A stretch of DNA of 64,000 nucleotides, taken from the NCBI GenBank assembly GCA_049587755.1, contig JBAVEN010000010.1, positions 189,648 to 253,647 on the forward strand. The letters run 5' to 3'. Source of the DNA: Bog-375 sp049587755 (GTDB lineage Bacteria; Acidobacteriota; Terriglobia; Bryobacterales; Bryobacteraceae). The notes under the pieces were generated by a model. That model made no database searches, was not told the DNA's origin, and was given only the letters and a program-made list of their open reading frames with translations. The translations under genes were made by a program, and so were the position numbers. Shown piece by piece: positions 16,964 through 26,197 of the stretch. The stretch's first letter is position 1. Each line of letters begins with the position of its first letter.

Positions 16964-18010
16964 TTATCCGTGAGCCGAGCCGCGGAACACCACGCGGTGG
17001 CCGGCCTCCGCCAGCATACGCTCCTGTTTGGCCAGGTCCAGGTCGTGCTCCACCATCAGCCGCACCAGCGCCGGGAAATCCATTTTGGGATGCCACCCGA
17101 GATCGTTGCGCGCCTTCGAGTACTCGCCCTGCAAGTGATTGACTTCCGCCGGCCGGAAATAGCGCGGGTCTGTTTCCACGTACCGCTTCCAGTCCAGCCC
17201 CGCATATTCGCCGGCCAGGTCGAGGAATTCGCGCACCGAATGCGACTCGCCGGTGGCGATCACGTAATCGCCCGGCTTCGCGGCCTGGAGCATCAGCCAC
17301 ATCGCTTCCACGTAATCGCCCGCGTAGCCCCAGTCGCGTTTCGCCTCCAGGTTGCCCAGGTACAGCTTTTCCTGCATCCCCAGCTTGATGCGGCCCAGCG
17401 CGCGCGTGATCTTCCGCGTCACGAACGTCTCGCCGCGCCGCTCGCTTTCGTGGTTGAACAGAATGCCGTTCGAGACGAACAGGCCGTACGCTTCCCGGTA
17501 ATTCACCGCGTACCAGTGCGCCGCCACCTTGCTCACCGCGTATGGGCTGCGCGGGTAAAACGGCGTCGCCTCGTTCTGCGGCGGCGGCGCCGCTCCGAAC
17601 ATTTCCGACGACCCGGCCTGGTAAAACCGCGCCGGCTTCCCGCCCGCTTTCATGTGGTCGCGCACCGCTTCGAGCGCGCGCAGCGTTCCGGTCGCCACCA
17701 CATCGGCCGTGTATTCGGCCTGGTCGAAACTCACCCGCACGTGGGATTGCGCCGCCAGATTGTAGATCTCGTCCGGCTGCGCCAGCGCAATCACCCGCCG
17801 CAGCCCGGTGCCGTCCGACACGTCTCCGTAGTGCAGCCGCAGCGCCGCCCGGTTCTCGTGCGGATCCCGGTACAGGTAGTCGATGCGGTCCGTGTTGAAA
17901 GTGGACGCGCGCCGGATCACGCCATGAACCTCGTATTCTTTCGCCAGCAGATACTCCGCCAGGAACGATCCATCCTGCCCCGTGATCCCGAAAATCAAAG
18001 CTGTCTTCAT
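16964..18010 (-). CDS. gmd: GDP-mannose 4,6-dehydratase
   Basis: It converts GDP-D-mannose to GDP-4-keto-6-deoxy-D-mannose, the first committed step of GDP-fucose synthesis. The NADP-binding motif is 'FGITGQDGSFLAEYLL' (Gly8-Gly14), followed by 'NLAAQSHVRVSFDQ', 'AGSSEMFG' and the catalytic 'SPYAVSKVAAHWY' (Tyr157, Lys161). Length is 348 aa, as expected. ATG 18010 is the natural start because the Rossmann strand follows directly; the ribosome-binding site is weak (agaag). It is the first gene of the gmd-fcl operon. Confidence 0.95.
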   Translation of the reverse strand: MKTALIFGITGQDGSFLAEYLLAKEYEVHGVIRRASTFNTDRIDYLYRDPHENRAALRLHYGDVSDGTGLRRVIALAQPDEIYNLAAQSHVRVSFDQAEYTADVVATGTLRALEAVRDHMKAGGKPARFYQAGSSEMFGAAPPPQNEATPFYPRSPYAVSKVAAHWYAVNYREAYGLFVSNGILFNHESERRGETFVTRKITRALGRIKLGMQEKLYLGNLEAKRDWGYAGDYVEAMWLMLQAAKPGDYVIATGESHSVREFLDLAGEYAGLDWKRYVETDPRYFRPAEVNHLQGEYSKARNDLGWHPKMDFPALVRLMVEHDLDLAKQERMLAEAGHRVVFRGSAHG

Positions 18011-18558
18011 GTGCCTGCTTCTTCTTATTCTTAACTATTTCAGCCTAACCGGTGCGAAAAAGAAAGTCGAATGGCAGGCACCCGGGGCGGCTGCGGCCGA
18101 TTATCAGCCCGAGGACCTGGCGCAGGCAATGGGTCCACCGGTGAAGCGCTTGAGAAGTCGCGTCAAATGAGACGCTTGCCTAACCCCCGGCTCGGGCGAG
18201 CCGGATTCCAAGTCCTACCTGATCGGGAACGATGCGGCGCCAGATCTCAAACAGTTGAACGCCGCCGTAAGAAAAGAGTTCGAAAAAACGCTCCTCGCCG
18301 ACCCGGACGCCTTTCGACGCGCCTTGGAAGTTTGATCGCACTGCCGCGCGGTCCGAAGGGACCCCTTGAAGCTCCAGCAGGTGTGCTGTTGATGCAGCTA
18401 TTGATGCACAGCCAGCATCACAGGGACCAGAACGCGTCGCGGATGCGGGCGCTTGGGGTGGAACCGCCGATGACGGATTTCGTGATCTGGTACGCGGCGG
18501 AACGGGCCGGGAGCTGAATCCGAGCTTCGCGCAGGCCGCGCAATACGCTTATGAGCGC
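18011..18558. other. Decayed region between gmd and the PEP-CTERM gene
   Basis: This 548-bp stretch holds no intact gene but has several coding-like fragments on the plus strand in changing frames. One (about 18171-18335) reads 'NDAAPDLKQLNAAVRKEFEK' before a stop; another (18383-18517) is a recognisable DinB C-terminus. The pattern of broken frames suggests one or two degraded genes. Confidence 0.5.
18383..18517 (+). pseudogene. DinB-family protein, C-terminal remnant
   Basis: The last 45 codons of an open frame read 'LLMQLLMHSQHHRDQNASRM' and then 'ALGVEPPMTDFVIWY', which matches the C-terminal helix and tail of DinB/YfiT-like four-helix proteins (His of the metal site in the HxxHRxQ-type segment, then LG-x-EPP-x-TDF). 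The N-terminal two thirds of the domain are missing and the upstream codons of this frame make no protein sense. It is therefore read as a gene remnant, not a functional small gene. Confidence 0.6.
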
Positions 18559-19275
18559 TTAACGCGGTGCCCCGCGCCTCGCCAGCCGGCGGCGCATCAG
18601 CAAGATCACACCTGCCAGCGCCGATAGTTCGACCGCCAGGGTGGCCGGCAGCGACGCCTCGGGCGTGCTGACGACCAGAAACTCCTGCGATGTATAGCCC
18701 TTGGCCGGCGTGTAAATCGACACCTCGAGACCCGATGCCTCTCCGTTAAAGGCATTGGCTAGAGCTTCGGCTCTGAAGGTGTTGACCGCAGTCTGCTGGG
18801 CGCCCGTCAAGGTGCTGGCACCGTATCCATTGATGGCGGCTGGGTCGAACATGGTCCAGATGGCATAAGAGTATTCGCCGGCTAGGGTGGGATTACCCAT
18901 ATTGGCCATCAGCTCCTCGGCCAGTAAAGCCGCAGCGTCATACTCTTGCTGCATCGTGTAATATACCGGCTGAGTCGTGTAATAATACCAATCCGGCGTG
19001 GTGAACTTTTGAGGGCCGCTCGGGCCCACATCGGACAGGGAGTTCTGATTCGCCTCCCAGGTGTCGCCGACCCAGACATCGGTCGTAAAGTCGTCGCATA
19101 TGACGTACGTCGGCACTCCACCGATTGAAGCTACGTATGGACTAATGTAGACGCCGCCCATGACCGAGCCAGTGCCAACGCCGGTGAGCGTCATCTGGAC
19201 CTCGGCAATAGCGACACTGCTCAAGCACAGCACTCCCGCGATTCCCCAAAAAATCAGCCTCCGAGCTAATTTCAT
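18559..19275 (-). CDS. PEP-CTERM-type secreted protein
   Basis: The 238-residue product has a signal peptide ('FWGIAGVLCLSSVAIAEV') and a C-terminal sorting tail of PEP-CTERM architecture: 'STPEASLPATLAVELSALAG', a hydrophobic helix, and the basic end 'RRRLARRGAPR'. The motif reads PEA rather than PEP. The body is rich in Gly, Thr and Tyr ('DWYYYTTQPVYYTMQQEYD') with no catalytic motif. Such proteins are cleaved and released by an exosortase, probably into an extracellular matrix; no exosortase gene is in this window. ATG 19275 is chosen over an earlier ATG at 19407 because 'ggaggaaacgggg' precedes it and the signal peptide starts there. Confidence 0.82.
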   Translation of the reverse strand: MKLARRLIFWGIAGVLCLSSVAIAEVQMTLTGVGTGSVMGGVYISPYVASIGGVPTYVICDDFTTDVWVGDTWEANQNSLSDVGPSGPQKFTTPDWYYYTTQPVYYTMQQEYDAAALLAEELMANMGNPTLAGEYSYAIWTMFDPAAINGYGASTLTGAQQTAVNTFRAEALANAFNGEASGLEVSIYTPAKGYTSQEFLVVSTPEASLPATLAVELSALAGVILLMRRRLARRGAPR

Positions 19276-19914
19276 CCCCGTTTCCTCCGGTTTCACGACC
19301 TTGCGACGTGCCTTCGAACTTGCTGGTAAGTCCGCATCAAAATTAAAACCCGTTTTGAAAGGCGCGTCAATCGTACTAAATAACAAATTGAATTTATAAG
19401 AATACAAAAATTAAGACGTAGCGCTGTCCCCAAAGCCCTTAGCCCGCTGAAAAGTCCTGGTACCGCCAGCACGTGACATCGTGCCGGAACCATCGCCAGC
19501 GAGGCCCTGGACTCTGCTTAGTGAAGTGGCAGCCAGAACCGTTTCAGCCTGACCTGTGCAGACAGCGAACTCACGCTTGAGAAACTCCAACCTTGCGTTC
19601 CAAAAGCGCGCTTGGCGATGGCCTGCGTTTCCTGGCGGGGTTATTTCGGTGTTCGTAGCAGCGGGGCCGGTATCTGCTCAACAAGGAAAGGGTATCTGGC
19701 GTCGTAAGCACATACTCGCTGACAGTCGAGAGCCGTCGCATCGGAAGATCGCTGGAATTAAGCTGGCATTAAGAAAGTGGGCCGGCTTGACCGTGCCGTT
19801 TGCCGATGCTAAAGGGAATGAAGCCCTCCGTTCGGGATGGTCACTCGCAAGACCGCTTTCGAATGCGAGACCGTGTCGGACACTCTGGCTGCAGGCTTGC
19901 GCGCCGGAATTTCA
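19276..19914. other. Long intergenic region upstream of the PEP-CTERM gene
   Basis: Besides the promoter at 19342-19370 I see no gene in this 639-bp stretch. It includes an AT-rich segment (about 19335-19415) that contrasts with the high-GC surroundings. The short open frames on either strand lack family-like content. Confidence 0.5.
19342..19370 (-). promoter_or_regulatory. Sigma-70-like promoter of the PEP-CTERM gene
   Basis: Reading the minus strand, a -35 box TTGACG (19370-19365) is followed after exactly 17 bases by TTTAAT (19347-19342). Transcription would start near 19335, giving a leader of about 60 nt before the ATG at 19275. The boxes lie in the only AT-rich part of the region. Confidence 0.5.
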
Positions 19915-19990
19915 TGGAGCTGGCGGAGGGATTTGAACCCCCGACCCTCTGATTACAAATCAGATGCTCTACCAACTGAGCTACGCCAGC
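19915..19990 (-). tRNA. tRNA-Thr (anticodon TGT)
   Basis: The minus strand reads GCTGGCGTAGCTCAGTTGG and folds into a full cloverleaf: a seven-pair acceptor stem (GCTGGCG/CGCCAGC), D arm, anticodon stem TCTGA/TCAGA enclosing TTTGTAA (anticodon TGT, threonine), and a T arm with GGTTCAAATCC. The CCA end is encoded. Length is 76 nt including CCA. Confidence 0.95.
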
Positions 19991-20180
19991 TTAAGCCAGA
20001 GGGACTGCCGTGACTTCCTCAGGATAAACCGCCGTTCCCACCGCAGTCAACGCGCAGCGACGGTGGCGTCAGTCAGGGCGGTGCAACTGAGTCGTGGCTA
20101 TCGGCACCGATGGTGAACGGCGCGATCGCCACTCCAGCGCCCCGCTGTGAAGTTTCGCACCGTACGATCTCTGCCGCGAC

Positions 20181-20510
20181 TTGCTCTATGGCGTAATGGC
20201 TTTCATGGTGGCCCGCCGCACGCGCGAGATCGGCATCCGTATGGCGTTGGGCGCGGGCCAGGGCGCCGTGGTGTGGATGGTCCTCTGCGAAGCGCTGACG
20301 CTCGCCGCAATCGGGGTGGCAGTCGGACTTGCCGGTGCCTACGCGGTAACGCGGCTGATACAGGCGCAGCTATTCGGAGTCAAGCCCGCCGACTTGCTCA
20401 CCATGGCCCTCGCCTCGCTGGGAATCGCGGCCGTGACAGCGCTGGCGGGCTACATCCCGGCGCGGCGGGCTACCGGAATCGACCCGATGAGCGCGCTGCG
20501 GTGGGAGTAG
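20181..20510 (+). pseudogene. FtsX/MacB-type permease, C-terminal remnant
   Basis: The 109 codons match the last part of an FtsX-like ABC permease: 'LLYGVMAFMVARRTREIGIR', 'MALGAG', a transmembrane helix, 'LIQAQLFGVKPADLLTM', another helix, and the end 'GYIPARRATGIDPMSALRWE'. This is the standard C-terminus of the large (about 800 aa) duplicated permeases common in acidobacteria. Everything upstream of 'LYGVMAF' is missing, and the first possible start is a TTG without a ribosome-binding site. It is read as a truncated pseudogene. Confidence 0.8.
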
Positions 20511-20554
20511 CGCTGGAAACCAAGTAAGAGCGTTCCCAACTAATATGGGCAAAC

Positions 20555-20950
20555 TCACTCCGCCGCTTGTGCCGCCAGCGCCTGTACGATTGCGATATTT
20601 GGGACGAGGTCCGGAGGCAGGTGATGCCGGGCCTGAAGGTAGGCAGAGCTGTTGTAGGAGATCCGGACTTTGCCGTCACTATCCTCCCAAACCAGAATTT
20701 TAAGGGGCAGGTCGATCGCGATGCTGGGCGAGGCGAGCATGAGCGGAGTGCCGGCCTTCGGATTGCCGAAGATCAGCAGCTTGGTGGGCCGCATCTCCAT
20801 GCCGGCCTTTGCCGCCTCACCACTATGATCGACCAGGGCAAACAGCTTGACTCCCTTGGCTTCGAGGATTACTTGCAGCTTCTCAACAGTCCCGTTCACC
20901 GAGTGACGGCTGGGTATTGTGACGATGCCGTTCTCCGAATGCGAGTTCAT
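20555..20950 (-). CDS. DUF302 family protein
   Basis: The 131-residue protein matches DUF302 (TT1751-like fold): 'TVEKLQVILEAKGVKLFALV', 'DHSGEAAKAGMEMRPTKLLI', 'FGNPKAGTPLMLASPSIAID' and 'LPLKILVWEDSDGKV'. The biochemical role of the family is unknown. There is no signal peptide, so it should be cytoplasmic. ATG 20950 is preferred to 20998 because 'cgggag' lies seven bases upstream and homologues start near there. It follows the VWFA-related gene on the same strand with 48 nt between them and may be co-transcribed. Confidence 0.88.
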   Translation of the reverse strand: MNSHSENGIVTIPSRHSVNGTVEKLQVILEAKGVKLFALVDHSGEAAKAGMEMRPTKLLIFGNPKAGTPLMLASPSIAIDLPLKILVWEDSDGKVRISYNSSAYLQARHHLPPDLVPNIAIVQALAAQAAE

Positions 20951-20997
20951 CGATTTCTCCCGACGATTTTCAAGATCTGCCCCCGGGCGCCCCCACA

Positions 20998-22800
20998 CTA
21001 CAGCGGCACGTGCAAGGTTCCCACCATCCCGGAAACAGCGTCCCGGAAACCCAAGCTGAACCCGGAGGTGCCCGGCGGTGTCTTCACTCGCGCGCCTAAG
21101 ATGAGGCCCTGGTCCTGAACTTGGCGAAACTTAGCTTCGTTGAAACTCAACGGAATCGTGGTAAGTTGCTCGACCTTCCCCACGACGACCAGAAACTGCA
21201 GCGAGCCAATCCAATTCCCATCCTTGGGTTCGAGCGTGATGTCGCGCGGGTCGATGGTTACAGACGCCTTGTAACCGCCCTCCACCGGTTCGAGATGCAC
21301 GCTGAAGCCGATGCCGGCCATCGCCACTGGATTGGCGACGGCCTCGGCCAGCGACGGAGCCACGGCCGCGTCGCTTGCCGCCACATAACCGGGCCGGTGG
21401 CGCAGTTTCACGCCCGGCCGCTTCACGGTCACCTCCAGCCAGTGATATGAGCCATCGAGACTGCCGGCCGTGGGCGAGAAGGCCAGCGAGTAACTCACCC
21501 GCGCATCGCTGGCCGCCTCCCGAATCGCCGCACTCAGGTCGTTGATGTTGTGGAAAGCCAGGCCGCCGGTTTCCGTGGCAAGAGTTTCGAGCGTTTCGTA
21601 GTTGAAATCCGGCGTAAAACCGGCCTTGGGCGGTTTGCTCCGCTTGCCGATCGAACTACGGTCCGCCTGCAAGGAGGGCGCCACGGTGATGCCCCGTGCA
21701 TCCACCGGATAGACCGACACATCGGCTTCATTGAGTGCGCGAATGGCGCGCGCCACGTCGCTCTCAAACGACAGGCCCGTACCCGGCAACTCCGAGCTCG
21801 GCGTATTGGCCGTCGATGAATTCGATTGGTTGTTGCCGCCCGATCGCGCGCCACCGTTGCCGCCAGCGGCCGCCCCGGTTCCCGTCCCACTGCCTCGCCC
21901 GCTCCGCCCGGCTGAGCGGCCGGACTCCCGCGCGTTGGCGTTGCTCTGGGGAATTGTGCCCGCGCCGTTGTGCAAGCCCAGTTGAATCGGGAACCCGCCC
22001 GAAATCCAGACCAGCGTCTTCCGGCCAGCAATGCCCTGCAAATGTCCGGCGATGGTTTCCAGCGCCGCCGCGGTGCGGGTTGCGCGCACCGTCTCGGCAT
22101 AATCGACATAGGGCTGGTTGGACGACTTGATGAAGCTGTCCCACTGTGCGGTAGTCGCCTGGTCGCCGGTGAGCGAGTGGGCGGAGGCGGGCGGCGCCGT
22201 CGAGGCCTCCACTTCGGGATTCACGCGATTCGAATGCTTCGCGACAGCCTCCAGAAGCGATGCCGTATCCTGCGAAAAATCGTGAAGCATCGACAGCGAG
22301 TCGCCCAGCACGAAAACGGCCACCTGGCCGGCCGCCGGCACCCCCCGTAAGTAACGGAGGAAGTCTTTCTTGGCGAGCTCCTGGTCGGAGAGCTGCGTAT
22401 TCAGTTCATCGAACAGAAACACAATCACGGCTGCGGCATTCGGGCCCGGCCTGTTGGTGAACGTCAAGGCGGCTGGCGAGCTTGAAACCGGCGTTGCCGT
22501 CTCGCCGGACCTTTCCAACGCGAACAGCACGATCCTCTGCTCCTGGCCGTTGTCCCGCAGCTCGAAATCGGCGCGGCTGAGGTTATCGGCCGGCTTTCCG
22601 CTCTTGTCCTTCGCCACCACATCCACCAGCACCAGATGCGTGCCCGCACGAATCACTACCTGATCCTGTTGGGCATGCGAAACCGCCGGCGACGCCAGCC
22701 CCAGAACCAGCGCCATCGGCAAGCCATAAGGCCGGGCTGCAAAGGGGCGATGGGGAAGTAACTTCATCAAAACGCATCGGCGGAACGAGCGAATCCGCAT
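20998..22800 (-). CDS. VWFA-related acidobacterial domain protein
   Basis: The exported protein (about 600 aa) has a signal peptide ('LPMALVLGLASPAVSHAQQ') followed by the start typical of this lineage-specific family: 'HLVLVDVVAKDKSGKPADNL' and 'ADFELRDNGQEQRI'. A von Willebrand A-like core includes 'AVIVFLFDELNTQLSDQ' and 'KTLVWISGGFPIQL'. A Gly/Ser/Asn-rich insert of about 45 residues interrupts the domain near residue 300. The C-terminal part has 'LEVTVKRPGVKLRHRPGYVA'. The family is abundant in acidobacteria but uncharacterised. Starts at 22914, 22800 and 22767 are possible; 22800 leaves a reasonable signal peptide and has 'ccagg' just upstream. Confidence 0.85.
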   Translation of the reverse strand: MRIRSFRRCVLMKLLPHRPFAARPYGLPMALVLGLASPAVSHAQQDQVVIRAGTHLVLVDVVAKDKSGKPADNLSRADFELRDNGQEQRIVLFALERSGETATPVSSSPAALTFTNRPGPNAAAVIVFLFDELNTQLSDQELAKKDFLRYLRGVPAAGQVAVFVLGDSLSMLHDFSQDTASLLEAVAKHSNRVNPEVEASTAPPASAHSLTGDQATTAQWDSFIKSSNQPYVDYAETVRATRTAAALETIAGHLQGIAGRKTLVWISGGFPIQLGLHNGAGTIPQSNANARESGRSAGRSGRGSGTGTGAAAGGNGGARSGGNNQSNSSTANTPSSELPGTGLSFESDVARAIRALNEADVSVYPVDARGITVAPSLQADRSSIGKRSKPPKAGFTPDFNYETLETLATETGGLAFHNINDLSAAIREAASDARVSYSLAFSPTAGSLDGSYHWLEVTVKRPGVKLRHRPGYVAASDAAVAPSLAEAVANPVAMAGIGFSVHLEPVEGGYKASVTIDPRDITLEPKDGNWIGSLQFLVVVGKVEQLTTIPLSFNEAKFRQVQDQGLILGARVKTPPGTSGFSLGFRDAVSGMVGTLHVPL

Positions 22801-22934
22801 CCTGGCTTCCGCAACAGAGCTTATTTCGAAGTTTATATCACTTATGGGCGCTGGGCAGCCGTGATTCGCGTCCGGTCGGCCGGCGTGGGTGCGTCTGTTG
22901 CGGCAGCGCCTCATAATAGAGGTTAAGGCGCCAA

Positions 22935-25748
22935 ATGCGCAAATTGAAATGGGGGATCGGCGGGGTGGTCATCCTGGTTGCTTTTCTGGGATGGCTGCGG
23001 TTTGAGCGGACTTCGGTGGCGCCCCGTGTCTATGAGATAGGTTGGAGCGAATCGCCTCCGTTCCAGATGCGCGGCGCGGACGGGCAACCCACCGGCCTGG
23101 CTGTGGACTTGGTCCGAACAGCAGCGAGCCGCCGCGGCATCCGGCTGCACTGGGTGCACTGGACGGGCAGCCCCGACTCCGCGCTGCGCGGCAAAACCGT
23201 GGATTTGTGGCCGCTGATCACCGTCACTCCCGAGCGCCTGCATTATTTCCACATCAGCGAACCCTACCTCGAAGCGAATTATTGCCTGCTGGTGCGCGCC
23301 GAAGGCCCTTACGTCAAGTTGCAGGACCTGGCGACAGCGACCATCGGATTCGCCAACGGAGCCATCGACGCGTGGGAGCTCGAGCATCATTTGCCTCACG
23401 CGCACAGCCTGGCGCAGCCGTTTCGCTGGCAGGTGATGGACGACCTGTGCCGGCAGCGCTCCGATGCCGCTTTCATGGACGCCTTCTCGGGAATTTCCAT
23501 CTTAATGGAAGAGCGCAAAGCATGCGGAGAGCAGGCGCTGCGATGGATTTCGGCTCCGCAGATCCGTTCGCGACTCGGAATCGGCTCGACGTTCGCTTCC
23601 CGCGGAGTGGCCGATGCGCTGCGCGACGAGATCGGCGGGATTGCCGAGGAAGGCAAACTGGCTCCGATTCTGGGCCAGTGGGGCTACATGTCGCAGCAAC
23701 TGGAATCCATCGAGGAGCTTCTGGATGCAAAGCGGCACGAGCAGCGGCTGGCGGCGGCGGCGGTGCTGTTTGCGTTTCTGTTCGTGGTGGCCTGCTGGCA
23801 GAGCGTGCGCATTATGCGGGAGAGGAATCGTACGCGCCACGCGGAGCAGGCGCTGCGTGAGGCGGAGCAGAGGCTGCGGCTGATGGCCAACAACATGAAA
23901 GAAATGGTGCTGGCTTACGACATGGACCGGAATCTCATTTTCGCCAACCCGGCGGTGGAGACGCTTACCGGCTACCGGACCGAGGAGTTAGAAAAAGGCG
24001 GATTCGTCAACTGGATTCATCCCGACGACCAGGCGCGGATGCTGCCCCACTGGGAAAAACTGTTCGAGGGACGCGCTTTTGTGGATGAAGAGTACCGCTT
24101 GGTGACCCGCGACGGCCGCACCAAGTGGGCCTCGGCCACCTGGGGCCCCATTCGCGACGAAGCCGGCAGGCAAATCGGCGTGCAGGGCAGTGAGCGCAAT
24201 ATTACCGACCGCAAGCTGGCCGATGTCGCGCTGCGCGAATCGGAGCGGCGCTTTCGCGGACTGCTGGAGCACGTGCAATTGGTGGCCGCGATTTTCGATG
24301 TCAGTGGGAACTTCGCTTTTGTCAACGACTATGCTTTGGCCATCACCGGCTGGACGCGCGAGGAGTTGATGGGCCGCCACGTCACCAAGGTGCTGCCGCC
24401 GGAAGAGCGCGAACGGGTCCGCCAGTTGGCGGAGACTCTATTGCGGACTGGCGAGCCCTCGCACTGGTTTGCCGAAACGCCGATCCTGACCAAGGACGGC
24501 AACCGGCGCCGGCTACAAGTGAACAGCGTGGTGCTGCGCGATTCCGCGGGCAGAGTGACGGCGGTTGCATCGCTGGCGGCGGACGTCACCGAACATCGCG
24601 CGTTGCAGGAACAGTACCTGCAGTCGCAGAAACTCGAGAGCCTGGGAACGCTGGCGGGCGGGGTTGCCCACGACTTTAATAACCTGCTTACGGTGATCAA
24701 CGGGTACAGCGACATCCTGCTCCGGACCCTGGACGACGAAGACCCCGCACGGCCGGAGATCGACGAGATTCGCAAGGCGGGAGCGCGCGCGGCGGAGCTC
24801 ACCCAACAGTTGCTGGCGTTCAGTCGCAGGCAGATCACGCAGCCGCGGGCGATGGATCTGAATCGCATGATCGAGGATTCCGGCGGCATGTTCCGGACGC
24901 TGCTGGGAGAAGACATCCTAGTGGCGGTGAATCTCGGCAAGCCGCTGGGGCGCGTGCTGGCGGACCCGGGCCAGATGCACCGGGTGATCATGAACCTGCT
25001 GGCCAACGCGCGCGACGCCATGCCGGCCGGCGGCAAGCTGACCATCGAGACGATGAACGCCGACATCTCGGCCGCAGACCTGGCGGAGCACCCCGAGCTG
25101 ACGCCGGGCCGGTGCGTGCTCCTCATCGTGCGCGACACCGGCGTAGGCATGGACGAGCAAACCCGCGTGCACCTGTTCGAACCGTTCTTCACCACCAAGG
25201 GACCGGGAAAAGGAACCGGACTGGGGCTGCCCACCGTCTACGGCATCGTGAAGCAGAGCGGCGGGTGGATAAGAGCGTGCAGCGAGGTTGGCCAAGGAAC
25301 CACGTTTGAGATCTACCTGCCGTGCATCGATACCGAGCCGGCCGCCGAAGAACGGCCCGCGGCCGCCGCGGAGTCTTCGAACAACGAGACCGTGCTGGTG
25401 GTGGAGGACCAGGACGCCGTCCGCCGCCTGACTATGTCGGTGCTGAAATCGTTGGGATACCGGGTTCTGAGCGCGGCCGATGGAGACGAGGCGCTCGGCC
25501 TGGAGGCGATGCATGAAGGGTCCATCGACCTGGTGTTGACGGATGTGGTTCTCCCCGGCATGACCGGCAAACAATTAGCCGAGCGTCTGAAGGCGCTGCG
25601 TCCCGCCACCCGCGTGCTCTATACCTCCGGCTATCCTCGGGATGTGATTGCCGACCGCGGCGTGGTGGATCGCGACGTCGCGTATATTGCCAAGCCATAC
25701 TCGCCGAAGGAGCTGGCGGCCAAGGTCCGCGAAGTGCTGAGCGGGTAA
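22935..25748 (+). CDS. BvgS-like hybrid sensor histidine kinase
   Basis: The 937-residue membrane protein combines sensing and phosphorelay. In order: N-terminal membrane segment (8-22); periplasmic solute-binding domain of family 3 type (about 30-255, 'YEIGWSESPPFQM'); membrane helix (271-290); PAS domain (310-425); second PAS (435-555); HisKA with 'GGVAHDFNNLLTVINGYSD' (His579); HATPase with N-box Asn691, 'DTGVGMD' (734-740) and 'GTGLGL' (760-765); receiver domain (820-935) with acidic pair Glu824-Asp825, Asp870 and Lys920. The ligand of the binding domain is unknown. No DNA-binding response regulator is adjacent, so the output partner is not visible. It diverges from the VWFA-related gene. 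Confidence 0.92.
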   Translation: MRKLKWGIGGVVILVAFLGWLRFERTSVAPRVYEIGWSESPPFQMRGADGQPTGLAVDLVRTAASRRGIRLHWVHWTGSPDSALRGKTVDLWPLITVTPERLHYFHISEPYLEANYCLLVRAEGPYVKLQDLATATIGFANGAIDAWELEHHLPHAHSLAQPFRWQVMDDLCRQRSDAAFMDAFSGISILMEERKACGEQALRWISAPQIRSRLGIGSTFASRGVADALRDEIGGIAEEGKLAPILGQWGYMSQQLESIEELLDAKRHEQRLAAAAVLFAFLFVVACWQSVRIMRERNRTRHAEQALREAEQRLRLMANNMKEMVLAYDMDRNLIFANPAVETLTGYRTEELEKGGFVNWIHPDDQARMLPHWEKLFEGRAFVDEEYRLVTRDGRTKWASATWGPIRDEAGRQIGVQGSERNITDRKLADVALRESERRFRGLLEHVQLVAAIFDVSGNFAFVNDYALAITGWTREELMGRHVTKVLPPEERERVRQLAETLLRTGEPSHWFAETPILTKDGNRRRLQVNSVVLRDSAGRVTAVASLAADVTEHRALQEQYLQSQKLESLGTLAGGVAHDFNNLLTVINGYSDILLRTLDDEDPARPEIDEIRKAGARAAELTQQLLAFSRRQITQPRAMDLNRMIEDSGGMFRTLLGEDILVAVNLGKPLGRVLADPGQMHRVIMNLLANARDAMPAGGKLTIETMNADISAADLAEHPELTPGRCVLLIVRDTGVGMDEQTRVHLFEPFFTTKGPGKGTGLGLPTVYGIVKQSGGWIRACSEVGQGTTFEIYLPCIDTEPAAEERPAAAAESSNNETVLVVEDQDAVRRLTMSVLKSLGYRVLSAADGDEALGLEAMHEGSIDLVLTDVVLPGMTGKQLAERLKALRPATRVLYTSGYPRDVIADRGVVDRDVAYIAKPYSPKELAAKVREVLSG

Positions 25749-25801
25749 CCCGGCGCCACCTGAGGCCGCACGTGGCGATACACTTGGGCGAGGGGTGAAT
25801 T

Positions 25802-26197
25802 GTGTTTTGTCCTCAGTGCCTGGTGGAATACCGCGACGGCTTCACGGAATGCTCGGACTGCCATGTTGCCCTGCTAGCCGGAGCTCCCCCGGAAGAGCCG
25901 CCGGACCCGTTCGACCCCACTCTCGACCTGGTCGTCGTGCTGGAGACAAACGATGGCATCCAGCTTGCCATGGCCAAAGGAGCGCTGGAGGATGCGGGCA
26001 TTCCCTTCTTCGTTCTGGGCCAAATTGCCACCTTGGTCCAGGACGTGGATGGGTTTCTTCATAAGTGGGTCCGGGTGCAGGTGCCGCGCGACCGCGAGGC
26101 GGAAGCCAGGGAACTTCTGGAGGGACTGTTCCAGGCGGAAGCCAGCTCCGCAGGCGATGGCGGAGATGGCACCGAGCAGCCGGGCGAAAGCTCATGA
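25802..26197 (+). CDS. Zinc-ribbon protein with DUF2007-like domain
   Basis: The 131-residue protein opens with a zinc-ribbon 'FCPQCLVEYRDGFTECSDC' (CxxC...CxxC), followed by a linker and a domain like DUF2007 ('VVVLETNDGIQLAMAKGALE', 'DAGIPFFVLGQ', 'VRVQVPRDREAEARELLE'), a ferredoxin-like fold linked by name only to signal transduction. The start is GTG at 25802, supported by 'gaggggtga' upstream. Its TGA overlaps the ATG of the alginate lyase gene by four bases, so the two are translationally coupled, an unexpected pairing. Confidence 0.8.
   Translation: MFCPQCLVEYRDGFTECSDCHVALLAGAPPEEPPDPFDPTLDLVVVLETNDGIQLAMAKGALEDAGIPFFVLGQIATLVQDVDGFLHKWVRVQVPRDREAEARELLEGLFQAEASSAGDGGDGTEQPGESS

Noticed and set aside
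19556..19936. A 126-codon plus-strand open frame before tRNA-Thr
   Set aside because: It runs into the tRNA gene, has no ribosome-binding site and no recognisable content.
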